From Clostridia bacterium (lineage in GTDB: Bacteria > Bacillota > Clostridia > Oscillospirales > CAG-272), in assembly GCA_017942005.1 (NCBI GenBank), contig JAGAVJ010000054.1, forward strand, positions 1-32,412: a DNA stretch of 32,412 nucleotides, written 5' to 3'. Position numbers and translations under genes: made by a program. How positions within the stretch are numbered: position 1 is the stretch's first letter; the number at the start of each line of letters is the position of its first letter. Under the pieces are notes generated by a model. The model was not told the DNA's origin and did no database searches. It saw only the letters and a list, made by a program, of their open reading frames with translations. Positions 1 through 8,510 of this stretch are shown one piece after another.

Positions 1-275
1 ATGAAAATCTCATTCGTATTCGCATTTCTGCCGACGGTTTCCTATATAATATGGTAAGAATTTTTGTGGGAACGCTTTTGTATGTTGCAGAAGGAAAAAT
101 TTCTGTAGACACACTGCCGTGTCTGATTGCATCGTGTGACAGAAACCGTGCAGGGTTAACGGTTCCTGCCTGCGGATTGTATTTAAATCGCGTCACACTG
201 AAAACAGATATGATGAAAAACGGTAATCTTGATGAAAAGGAGGAAATGTCACATGCCAACTGCACCAATTCCTGA
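1..275 (+). CDS. truA: tRNA pseudouridine synthase A, C-terminal part
   Basis: This is the 3' end of a gene that starts before the window; it is read in the frame beginning at base 3 and stops at 273-275. TruA makes pseudouridine at positions 38-40 of the tRNA anticodon arm. What is visible is the typical C-terminal block of the family: an ADGFLYNMVR motif, then VGTLL, then a segment of the RNRAGLTVPACGLYL type matching the usual RxxAGxTAPAxGLxL ending. The catalytic Asp lies upstream and is not in the window. The last 23 bases overlap the start of the next gene, whose ribosome binding site is inside truA, which suggests translational coupling. The tail after the family motif is about 25 residues longer than usual and hydrophilic. 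Confidence 0.88.
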   Translation, partial: ENLIRIRISADGFLYNMVRIFVGTLLYVAEGKISVDTLPCLIASCDRNRAGLTVPACGLYLNRVTLKTDMMKNGNLDEKEEMSHANCTNS

Positions 276-1548
276 TCTGCAAAATACAGAACATACGATA
301 CCGGAAAACGACGCTGATACAGCAGCACAAAAAAAACAGGATCAAATCAATGCATCGTATTATTTTCGGATTGCAAAGCATTTTCGGTACCTGATGGTTG
401 CTTTGATTGGGGTTCTTGCTGTTTTTTTGGTTGTGATGTTTTCCACGTACCGTAATGAAATCACCATAGAAAACATGAAATATTTTCTGCGTTATATCGA
501 TACGCGGCAGGCAGAGAAAAGTGCGACGACCAATACCATTGTCTATAACGAAACAGAATCAATTGTACGTCTTGGTGTCTATAAAAACGGTCTTGTTGTC
601 GTTGGATACGACAGAGTACAGATATACGATCTGACAGGAGAAGCCATTCTTAACATTGCACAGAGCAATGCATCTCCGCAGCTTGCAGTATCCGATGCTT
701 CACTTTTGATTTATAACATTGGAGGAACGACGTTTCAGGTATATAATTCGTTATCCAAAGAATTTGAAGCGTCGCTTGAATACCCGATTTCCTGTGCGGC
801 GGTAGGCAACAGCGGGACCTTTCTCATTGCAACACGTGCGATGGAATATCGTTCTGTGGTATATGTATATAATAAAAATTTTGAGCAGATTTATCGTTGG
901 TATACACCGGACAAGCTTGTGATGGACGCAGATTTCCGGGACGGCGACAAAGAATTTATGATTGCAGCCCTTGGTACCACAACAGAAGGGGTTTGCTACA
1001 CAGAAATAATTCTATGCGAAACGGATAAAGAAGAAAAGAAAGCACAATTTCGCATAGAGGATGAAATTATCTACCGTGTACGGTATACATCGGACGGCGG
1101 ATATATTCTGATTGGCGGAAAAGCCATCTATTATTATAACGCACAGGGGGAACGCATCAATACCGTTTCCTATTCTGGATATACACCGACAACCGTGGAT
1201 ACAAACGGTACATTATCCTATTTTTCTGTGAACAAAAACATTGTCGGTTCCAATTATGAAGTCACTGTAACCGATCAGACAGGCAAAGTTCTGTATGTGG
1301 GAACGGTATACGGTGAAATTACAAAGGCGCTATTACATGAAAATGCACTATATTTGCTTTTTGACCGATCTGTTTTGCGTATCAGCCTTGAAACGGGGAA
1401 CCAAATTGAAAAAGAAATTTCGGCAAACTGTATTACCATACAGGCATTGGATAAAAATACGTTAATGCTGTGTTATGCAAACGAAACCAGAATTATTGAT
1501 ATCGATCAGTTCTTTTTTGGAGAGGAGTCAAAGGAGGCAACGGAATGA
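253..1548 (+). CDS. DUF5711-like membrane-anchored beta-propeller protein
   Basis: A 431-residue protein with a polar N-terminus of about 45 residues, one strong transmembrane helix (about residues 47-64), and a long extracytoplasmic region rich in beta strands with repeated YNxxG/VYDxxG-type turns, as in a propeller. The order and length fit the DUF5711 family seen in Clostridia; the function of that family is not known. The ATG at 253 is chosen because AAGGAGG lies 9 bases upstream (237-243); an upstream TTG at 229 is in frame but has no such site. The gene overlaps truA at its 5' end and overlaps the CvpA gene by four bases (ATGA) at its 3' end, so it is part of one operon. Family name is by recollection and length only; the membrane anchor and strand-rich region are seen directly. 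Confidence 0.65.
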   Translation: MPTAPIPDLQNTEHTIPENDADTAAQKKQDQINASYYFRIAKHFRYLMVALIGVLAVFLVVMFSTYRNEITIENMKYFLRYIDTRQAEKSATTNTIVYNETESIVRLGVYKNGLVVVGYDRVQIYDLTGEAILNIAQSNASPQLAVSDASLLIYNIGGTTFQVYNSLSKEFEASLEYPISCAAVGNSGTFLIATRAMEYRSVVYVYNKNFEQIYRWYTPDKLVMDADFRDGDKEFMIAALGTTTEGVCYTEIILCETDKEEKKAQFRIEDEIIYRVRYTSDGGYILIGGKAIYYYNAQGERINTVSYSGYTPTTVDTNGTLSYFSVNKNIVGSNYEVTVTDQTGKVLYVGTVYGEITKALLHENALYLLFDRSVLRISLETGNQIEKEISANCITIQALDKNTLMLCYANETRIIDIDQFFFGEESKEATE

Positions 1549-2258
1549 ATTATGCTTGGATTGTTGATGCGGTCTTGCTTTTTATATTTTTGCACACGCT
1601 GTATCAATCATACAGACGCGGCTTTGTGCGGAGTATTGCAGGGGTAATTACTGTACTGGGAGCAGCGTTTTGTGCTATGACAGGACGGTTTGTACTGGAT
1701 GGTGTTTTGGAACGCCATATTTTCGGTCCCTTGATTGAAGGGACAGTGCACGGAGTTTTAGATCATGCACTGGAAAATCTGGAAGCCCAAACGGTAACAG
1801 CTGCTGAAGCAATCAAAAATGCAGCAGAATCCTTGATTGCACAGGCAGAATCCATTGGTTTTTCCTATCAAATCGATTTTGTGGATGCACTGCACATGGA
1901 TACCGATGCACTTGCAAAAACAATTGCCGCACCGATTGCAGAGCGATTATCTGAAATTGCGGCGTTTCTTCTGATTTTTGCAATTGCTTCCTTTATATTA
2001 AAGTTGGTATTCAATCTTTTATCCGCGATTGTGCGGATGCCTGTATTAAACAGCGCAAATAAGTTTCTCGGACTGTGCTGCGGCGCTGTGCTCGGCGTTG
2101 CGTATACCTGGATTGCGGCACAGCTGATCGCGCTGGTCATCGGCATTTTGTACGCAAACGGTACTTTGCCGGCAGAAGCAGCTGCTATGATGGACAGCAC
2201 AATATTTAAATTCTTCACACACGGCGGAATCGCAGGAAATGCCGGTACCGCTATCTGA
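1545..2258 (+). CDS. CvpA family integral membrane protein
   Basis: A 237-residue membrane protein. The N-terminus (helix about residues 5-24, then a YRRGFVRSIAG segment and a second helix about 30-48) matches the CvpA family, whose members have four transmembrane segments and were named from E. coli colicin V production. Two further hydrophobic stretches lie at about 137-165 and 175-205, separated from the first pair by an amphipathic region of about 80 residues that is longer than in E. coli CvpA. The ATG overlaps the stop of the preceding gene, and GGAGGCAACGG lies just upstream. Function in this organism is not known; in other bacteria CvpA is linked to envelope stress and septal or biofilm traits. 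The gene is embedded in the truA-clp operon. Confidence 0.75.
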   Translation: MNYAWIVDAVLLFIFLHTLYQSYRRGFVRSIAGVITVLGAAFCAMTGRFVLDGVLERHIFGPLIEGTVHGVLDHALENLEAQTVTAAEAIKNAAESLIAQAESIGFSYQIDFVDALHMDTDALAKTIAAPIAERLSEIAAFLLIFAIASFILKLVFNLLSAIVRMPVLNSANKFLGLCCGAVLGVAYTWIAAQLIALVIGILYANGTLPAEAAAMMDSTIFKFFTHGGIAGNAGTAI

Positions 2259-2274
2259 TAAGACGAAAGGATGC

Positions 2275-4719
2275 ATGGTGAACAATATGAAATTATGCTC
2301 AAGATGCAAAAAGCGCATTGCAGTCGTTTTTATGACACGTTTGGAGGGAGGAGAGTCGTTTAATGAAGGACTCTGTATTCAATGCGCAAAAGAACTCGGA
2401 ATTGGTCCGGTAAATGATATGCTGAAAAAAATGGGAATTGATGATGATGATCTGGAACGCATGAATGCAGATATGGAACAGCTTGCGCAGTCTATCGGCG
2501 ACTCGGACGCCGACGGATTGGAGGATGCCGATGAAGCAGAAGAGGCAGGAGAAGCGCTTTTAGAAGCTGGCGACGCAGAAGAGGATACCGAGGGACGCGC
2601 TCCGGCTGTCAATCCGGAAAAGCTGTTTGGCGGAGATTCTCCCCTTAGCGGACTGTTTGGCATGTTCGGTGGAAATCGCGGATTGGATGCAAACGGGAAT
2701 GGGAAAAAGAACGGCGATGGCGACAAAGAAGATACCGGTTTTAAAAATCAGGGCAAGAAAAATAAAAAGAAGAAATTTTTGGATGCATATTGTGTCGATT
2801 TGACAAAGCGTGCAAAAGACGGCGCGTTGGATCGTGTGATCGGACGGGAACGGGAGCTTGCACGTCTGATACAGATTCTCTGCCGCCGTCAGAAGAATAA
2901 TCCCTGTCTGATCGGTGAACCGGGTGTCGGTAAAACCGCAATTGCGGAAGCATTGGCACAAAAAATCACGGCCGGAGAGGTTCCGTTCAAACTGCAGAAC
3001 AAAGAAGTGCATCTTCTTGATCTGACAGCGCTTGTGGCAGGCACACAATTCCGCGGTCAATTTGAATCCCGCATGAAAGGTTTAATTGAGGAAGTCAAAG
3101 CATTAGGCAATATCATTCTGGTCATTGATGAAGTCCACACCATTGCTGGCGCCGGTGATGCAGAAGGCTCTATGAATGCTGCCAACATTTTAAAGCCCGC
3201 CCTTTCCCGCGGTGAAATTCAGGTCATTGGTGCAACAACCTTGACCGAATACCGTAAATATATTGAAAAGGATGCCGCCTTGGAACGGCGTTTCCAGCCG
3301 ATTATCGTGGAAGAACCTTCCATTGACGACACAATTACCATCCTTTCCGGTATCAAGAACTATTATGAAACGTTCCATGGAATTAAGATTCCAGATGAGA
3401 TGATCAACAAAACCGTAATCATGAGTGAACGGTATATCACAGACCGTTTCCTGCCGGATAAGGCGATTGACTTAATGGACGAAGCGTCTGCCTATGTTGC
3501 ACTGCATGCGCCGGTGATTGACAAATTGAACCGTCTTGAAAAAACGATTGAAGATAACCGCAAAGAATACGAAACACTGGAATCGGCAGCGCCGGATGCA
3601 AATTTCACAGAAGAGCAGGTCAACGCACATTACGCGCGCTTAGCGGAATTAAAATCGTTGGAACTTCAGCAAATGTCTGAATTTGACACACTTTCCAAAG
3701 AGCGGGACAATGTCGCATTGGATGTGGAAGCACTTGCCAATGTCATTGAGGTCTGGACGGGAATTCCGGCATCCAGCATTACCCAGAGTGAATATGAGCG
3801 TCTCGAGCATCTTTCCGACCGTCTCCGTGTCCGCATTGTCGGACAGGATGAGGCGGTGGATGCTGTAACGCGTGCGGTTCGCCGCAGCCGTGTCGGGGTA
3901 TCGTATAAGAGAAAGCCGGTTTCCTTTATTTTTGCAGGTCCGACGGGTGTTGGTAAAACAGAGCTTGTCAAAACACTGGCAGCGGAATTATTTGATACAC
4001 CGGATGCATTGATTCGTCTCGATATGTCTGAATATATGGAGAAATATGCGGTTTCCCGCATGATTGGTTCGCCTCCCGGTTATGTCGGATATGACGATGC
4101 CGGTCAGCTGACGGAGAAAATTCGACGTAAACCGTATTCTGTCATTCTGTTTGACGAAATTGAAAAGGCACATCCCGATGTGATGAATATTCTTTTGCAG
4201 ATTCTTGACGACGGTCATTTGACCGATGCCCATGGCAGAGAAGTGAACTTTGAGAATACCGTCATTGTCATGACCACCAATGCCGGTTCCATGACCAATG
4301 ACAACACTGCCGGATTCCGCGCAGAGGAAAAGGAAGTCGCAGAAAGCCGTACAGAAAAAGCATTGCTGTCGTTCCTCCGTCCGGAATTTATCAACCGTGT
4401 CGATGAAATCATTACGTTCCGCTCTCTGAACGAAGACAACTTTACGGAAATTGCGAAAATTATGATGAACGATCTGGTGCATGCACTGTCCCAGCGGGAT
4501 ATGACGCTTGTATATACAGAGGCGGCAGCAAGACTGATTGCAAAAGAATCCTATTCCAAAAAATATGGTGCACGCAATATGCGCCGTTATATCCAGACAC
4601 ATGTGGAGGATGCAATTGCCAACTGCATCATTGCAGGATACCGTGACCGTGTCACATGCGTTACCATTGGCACCAAAACAGACGAAAACGGGAAAGAAGT
4701 GCTGTCGGTCACAGCGTAA
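2275..4719 (+). CDS. Clp-family AAA+ unfoldase with N-terminal zinc finger (ClpE/ClpC type)
   Basis: An 814-residue two-ring AAA+ protein that would unfold proteins and hand them to a ClpP peptidase in the cytoplasm. Residues 8-37 form a CX2C-X22-CX2C zinc site of the ClpE/McsA type in place of the ClpC double-helical N domain. An acidic, low-complexity linker follows (about 50-165). The first nucleotide domain has Walker A GEPGVGKT at 214-221 and Walker B VIDEVHT; a coiled-coil M region sits between the domains; the second has Walker A GPTGVGKT at 555-562 and LFDEIEKAH, with the [11 protein letters not shown] sensor region. At the position of the ClpP-docking tripeptide ([LIV]GF) it has Ala-Gly-Phe (679-681). 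The ATG at 2275 is chosen for the GAAAGG just upstream; spacing is tight, so GTG 2278 or ATG 2287 are possible. No CtsR-type heptad operator was found upstream. Confidence 0.9.
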   Translation: MVNNMKLCSRCKKRIAVVFMTRLEGGESFNEGLCIQCAKELGIGPVNDMLKKMGIDDDDLERMNADMEQLAQSIGDSDADGLEDADEAEEAGEALLEAGDAEEDTEGRAPAVNPEKLFGGDSPLSGLFGMFGGNRGLDANGNGKKNGDGDKEDTGFKNQGKKNKKKKFLDAYCVDLTKRAKDGALDRVIGRERELARLIQILCRRQKNNPCLIGEPGVGKTAIAEALAQKITAGEVPFKLQNKEVHLLDLTALVAGTQFRGQFESRMKGLIEEVKALGNIILVIDEVHTIAGAGDAEGSMNAANILKPALSRGEIQVIGATTLTEYRKYIEKDAALERRFQPIIVEEPSIDDTITILSGIKNYYETFHGIKIPDEMINKTVIMSERYITDRFLPDKAIDLMDEASAYVALHAPVIDKLNRLEKTIEDNRKEYETLESAAPDANFTEEQVNAHYARLAELKSLELQQMSEFDTLSKERDNVALDVEALANVIEVWTGIPASSITQSEYERLEHLSDRLRVRIVGQDEAVDAVTRAVRRSRVGVSYKRKPVSFIFAGPTGVGKTELVKTLAAELFDTPDALIRLDMSEYMEKYAVSRMIGSPPGYVGYDDAGQLTEKIRRKPYSVILFDEIEKAHPDVMNILLQILDDGHLTDAHGREVNFENTVIVMTTNAGSMTNDNTAGFRAEEKEVAESRTEKALLSFLRPEFINRVDEIITFRSLNEDNFTEIAKIMMNDLVHALSQRDMTLVYTEAAARLIAKESYSKKYGARNMRRYIQTHVEDAIANCIIAGYRDRVTCVTIGTKTDENGKEVLSVTA

Positions 4720-4751
4720 AATCTCTCCCTTGAAATTGGAGATAACGATGC

Positions 4752-7700
4752 ATGATTGACAACTGGTATCAGATGACGGGTGACGACACTGCGGCAAAGC
4801 TGAAGACCTCAAAAACAGAAGGTCTGACGCGGAAAAATGTGCGTTTGGCGCAGCGGAGATACGGAAAAAACGAAATTTATCCGGTTTCCAAAATCACATT
4901 TTATAACTGCATAAAAAGTATCACCATGGACTATACGTCCTATCTGCTCATTGCAACGGCATTGATTGCAGCAATTTTTGAAGAGACGGTCGGTGCGTGG
5001 ACCTTGATCATTTTGGTTACGCTCAACTTGATTGCCGCACTGCTCGCTTATACAAAATCCCAGAAAATTTTGGAGGGTATGGATCGGTACACGCTGCCTG
5101 TGGTGCGTGTCATACGGGAAGGGCGGCTGTTTATGATTGATCAAAAGCAGCTCGTCCCCGGAGATTTGATCTGTCTTTCTCGGGGGGATATTGTCCCGGC
5201 AGATGCACGCCTTATAACAGCACAGGATTTTTGTGTAGATGAGGAGCGTCTGTTTGGACGCGGCAGCATGCATTATAAAGTTGCCGATGTTGCACTGCAT
5301 GAAACCCTTCCGCCGGAAAAACAGAAAAACATGGCATTTGCAGGAACGCTTGTGACTGCTGGAGAAGCGAGAGCAATTGTCTGTGCAACCGGAGAGGCAA
5401 CGATCATTGCGGTAACAGAAAAGAACCACCCGATTATTTCACATGAAAATATGCCTTTGCTTGGCAGACTGCAAAAAATTGTCCGGGTATGGAGTCTTGT
5501 TGTTCTGACAGCGGTGTTCATCATGACGCTGCTCAGTTACCTGCTGCCTGGAATGGGAAATACGCTGTTTTCCAGCTTTATCAATGCGATGTCATTTGCA
5601 GTTTCGACGATGAGTGAAATGTATGTGGCATTTGGCTATATTGTGCTTGCCTGTGCGGTATGGCAGACAGTGCATTTGTTCCGGGAATCCGGGAATGCAG
5701 GAGCGATCTTGAAGAATCCGCTTTGTATGGATAAGCTGCGTCACATTACCTGCCTTGTTGTACCCAAAGAAGGCGTGTTAACCACACGTGATACGATGGC
5801 AGACCGTATTTTCGCAGAGGATAAGCTTTATGATATCGCCGATCGGCGCGGCAGACGCGCTATGGAGCGTCCGATCCTGTATGCAATCCTTTCCACCGGA
5901 ATGTACGGGGAAGCCTATCTGAACAAGCAGCAAGCGGTGCATGGCGGGAAATTGACGCAGACAGAAGAGGAAGCGTCAATTTTAAACCTTGCGCGCCGCA
6001 TGGAAATTTATAATGTCCGTTTGGATCACGCATATCCGCTGCTGGATCATCGTTCTGTCGGCGGTGACTCCGAGTTTGAAACCTCGCTTGTCGCGCATAA
6101 GGAAAATTATATTGCAATTTCCCGTGGGGAAACGGAGCATGTGTTGTCCCGCTGTGCATACTACTATAAAAATGGTCGGATTATGCTTTTGTCAAACGAA
6201 GTGCGATCACAGATTCTCATTGCTTACCGGAAGCTTGTCAGACAGGCATATTCGATTGTGGCAATAGCGTCGCGCAGCCATACATACAACAATTTAAAAT
6301 TTATCGGTGCTGCGCAAAAGGATATGGTATTTGAAGGCTTTGTTGCCTTTCGAGTTCCGTATCTGCGCGGCGTCGGACAATTGATATCCGACGCAAAGGA
6401 CGCTAAAATCAAGGTCATATTAATGAGTGAACGTCCGCTTGCATCCGAAATTTATTTTGCAAAGCAGGTGGGTATCATCGACAGCGGGGAACAGTGTGTT
6501 GATGCTGCGTCCCTGCACAAGATGAAAGAGGGAATCCGTCGTACCAATGCTTCGTATTACCATTTATACTGTGGACTGACTGCACAGCAGAAGCTGGAAT
6601 TAATACAGTATCTGCATGGAGAAGGCGAGGTTGTCGGCGTCGTTGGACGGCGGCTGGAGGATTTATGCCTTTTACGTGCTGCAGATGTCTCGTTTGCGCA
6701 GAACATTGCCGTACAAGCAGGCGGTGTAGGACAGCGGGATACGGTCGTTTCCAAGGTATCGGAAAGTGCCGCAGAGGATGGCTGCGAAGCCTTGAAGTTT
6801 GAATCTGATATCATTATATCGGATGCGGATGAGAAAGGGCAGGGGGGCTTCCGCGCCATTTTAAACGGAATTGGTATTGCAAAAAATACCGATATGAATG
6901 TCATCCGCATTACAAAATACCTCCTTTGTGCACAGGTTGCACGGTTTTTGCTTGTACTGTACACCATTATATTTTCCAAAGAAGGAATGTCTGCGGTACA
7001 GGCACTGTTCTCCGGCTTGTTTATGGACTTTATCTCTGTGTTTATCCTGGCATTCCAGAAACCTTCCCCGGATATTCTGCGCAGCGCAGCAGATGCAGAA
7101 AGATGCCTTGCACATCCCATAAAAAATCATTTTCCCTCTATTCTGATCGGAATAACGTGGGCATGCTCTGCAATCTCTGCATCGTTCTTTTCGGAATTGT
7201 CAGGCCTTGCGCCGACATCACTTTCTGCCGGAAGTATTTTGTTTGTTACAAACTGCATAATCAGCCTTCTTATGTTATTCTCTGTGCAGCGGGAAGACTT
7301 TATCTTCCGCCCAGGGGTTCGGATGAATGCGCTGCATACGCTGTATCTGTTAATCGTGACAGAACTGTTTTTGCTGTTTTTCCTATTCCCAAAGTTTGGT
7401 GTTGTGTTCGGTGTCGCTTCTTTTGCACCGATCACAATGGTGATCATTGCAGTTGTATGCATGATTCAGCTGATCTTGGCAGAATGTATTAAAATCCTGG
7501 CAAGAATGCGGGAAAATCCTGCAATGCGGGAAGCCGATCCGGATACCGACGAGCGTCACAAGGAAATTACGGAGATGTTCCATCTGTTCCGATCGAAAAT
7601 GGAGCAGGAAACCACGGCAGAAGCAAATTCTATGGCAGGAGAAATTGCTGCCTCCTCAGATGCAGCAACTGTGAAAAACGAAACATCTGGCGGGGTCTTC

Positions 7701-8444
7701 CACAAAAAGCAAAAGAATTCCGCCGCAATGCAGACGCGTAATGCCGAAGCTGCACAAACGGACGATGGCGTGCATGAAGACAGCGGCACGTCGCTTGAAG
7801 AAATGGAACGCTATGTCAATGCGGTGCGCTCTGCTAAGAAAAAAGCAAAGCAGAAAAAAAACACCGCATCAAAGAAGCAAACAAAGCAAGCATCGCAGAA
7901 ATCCGCTGCGCCAAAGAAAGATTGGTTCTCTGAGGATGATGTGACACCGGCGGAACAAGAAGAATTGATTGCCGTAACCGGTTCGCAAATCGTGGATTCG
8001 CAAATCGTTGGTTCGCAAACCGTGGGTTCGCAGGCAGAGACACCGTTTGCGCCGCCGCTTTTCAAAGATGATGCTTTGTATAAAGCAATGCAGCCCATCG
8101 AGGACCGGCCGGATCAAGCCGCATTTGAAGAAGCGATGGCACAAAAAGAGCAGAAGGAAATCGAAGCCGCGACCCATGACTTTACCATTGGTGATAACAA
8201 GCAGGATGCGCCTACAGAGGCTGTCCGCACGTTTTTGCGCAGGGAAGAGGATGCCTCCAAGGAGGCAGAGACCGCACAGGCGGCAGATCGTGAATTTCTT
8301 GGAATCGGATACCTGTTTTCCGATGAAGAATATGAGGCGATTATGGCGGAATACAACGATGACGGAACTCCTGAAAAAATTTATAATTCTGACACACAGA
8401 CCTTTGACTCTGCGGCAAAGAAGGATCGCTCTGATAAACTATAG
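4752..8444 (+). CDS. P-type ATPase-like membrane protein lacking catalytic residues (pseudo-ATPase) with long C-terminal tail
   Basis: A 1230-residue protein with the full layout of a P2-type cation ATPase: N-terminal segment with a YGKNE-like motif, helices M1-M2 (about 60-100), an actuator domain with VPGDLICLSRGDIVPADARL, M3-M4 (about 247-304), P and N domains, M5-M10 (about 720-916). Every signature site is altered: TGES is FGRG (168-171), PEGL in M4 is SEMY (288-291), the DKTGTLT phosphorylation loop is PKEGVLT (Pro338 in place of Asp), DPPR is VPYL (535-538), TGD is SER (559-561), and GDGVND is GRRLED (632-637). The frame is unbroken, so it is maintained as a protein and is probably not a pump. 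A hydrophilic tail (about 917-1230) has a Lys-rich stretch and GSQxV repeats. GGAGATA lies 9 bases before the ATG; it follows the clp gene by 32 bases. A structural or regulatory role is inferred. Confidence 0.88.
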   Translation: MIDNWYQMTGDDTAAKLKTSKTEGLTRKNVRLAQRRYGKNEIYPVSKITFYNCIKSITMDYTSYLLIATALIAAIFEETVGAWTLIILVTLNLIAALLAYTKSQKILEGMDRYTLPVVRVIREGRLFMIDQKQLVPGDLICLSRGDIVPADARLITAQDFCVDEERLFGRGSMHYKVADVALHETLPPEKQKNMAFAGTLVTAGEARAIVCATGEATIIAVTEKNHPIISHENMPLLGRLQKIVRVWSLVVLTAVFIMTLLSYLLPGMGNTLFSSFINAMSFAVSTMSEMYVAFGYIVLACAVWQTVHLFRESGNAGAILKNPLCMDKLRHITCLVVPKEGVLTTRDTMADRIFAEDKLYDIADRRGRRAMERPILYAILSTGMYGEAYLNKQQAVHGGKLTQTEEEASILNLARRMEIYNVRLDHAYPLLDHRSVGGDSEFETSLVAHKENYIAISRGETEHVLSRCAYYYKNGRIMLLSNEVRSQILIAYRKLVRQAYSIVAIASRSHTYNNLKFIGAAQKDMVFEGFVAFRVPYLRGVGQLISDAKDAKIKVILMSERPLASEIYFAKQVGIIDSGEQCVDAASLHKMKEGIRRTNASYYHLYCGLTAQQKLELIQYLHGEGEVVGVVGRRLEDLCLLRAADVSFAQNIAVQAGGVGQRDTVVSKVSESAAEDGCEALKFESDIIISDADEKGQGGFRAILNGIGIAKNTDMNVIRITKYLLCAQVARFLLVLYTIIFSKEGMSAVQALFSGLFMDFISVFILAFQKPSPDILRSAADAERCLAHPIKNHFPSILIGITWACSAISASFFSELSGLAPTSLSAGSILFVTNCIISLLMLFSVQREDFIFRPGVRMNALHTLYLLIVTELFLLFFLFPKFGVVFGVASFAPITMVIIAVVCMIQLILAECIKILARMRENPAMREADPDTDERHKEITEMFHLFRSKMEQETTAEANSMAGEIAASSDAATVKNETSGGVFHKKQKNSAAMQTRNAEAAQTDDGVHEDSGTSLEEMERYVNAVRSAKKKAKQKKNTASKKQTKQASQKSAAPKKDWFSEDDVTPAEQEELIAVTGSQIVDSQIVGSQTVGSQAETPFAPPLFKDDALYKAMQPIEDRPDQAAFEEAMAQKEQKEIEAATHDFTIGDNKQDAPTEAVRTFLRREEDASKEAETAQAADREFLGIGYLFSDEEYEAIMAEYNDDGTPEKIYNSDTQTFDSAAKKDRSDKL
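7980..8033 (+). repeat. 15-bp tandem repeat in the pseudo-ATPase tail
   Basis: Three full 15-bp units (7980-7994, 7995-8009, 8010-8024) and a 9-base partial unit (8025-8033), each starting G[GA]TTCGCA. They are in frame and encode GSQIV, DSQIV, GSQTV, GSQ in the disordered C-terminal tail. The units differ at only one to three bases, so the array probably arose by recent slippage and its copy number may vary between strains. Confidence 0.9.
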
Positions 8445-8454
8445 CAGTTCAAAC

Positions 8455-8491
8455 AACAGCACCCAAACCGTTTTTGGCGGTGGGTGCTGTT
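8455..8491. terminator. Hairpin between convergent genes
   Basis: A perfect 11-bp stem (AACAGCACCCA at 8455-8465 with TGGGTGCTGTT at 8481-8491) lies between the stop of the pseudo-ATPase gene and the stop of the minus-strand solute-binding protein gene. Neither side has a clear T tract, so it may work as a two-way transcription block of modest strength or as an mRNA end stabiliser. Confidence 0.7.
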
Positions 8492-8510
8492 ATCATTAAA
8501 CTCACATTAT

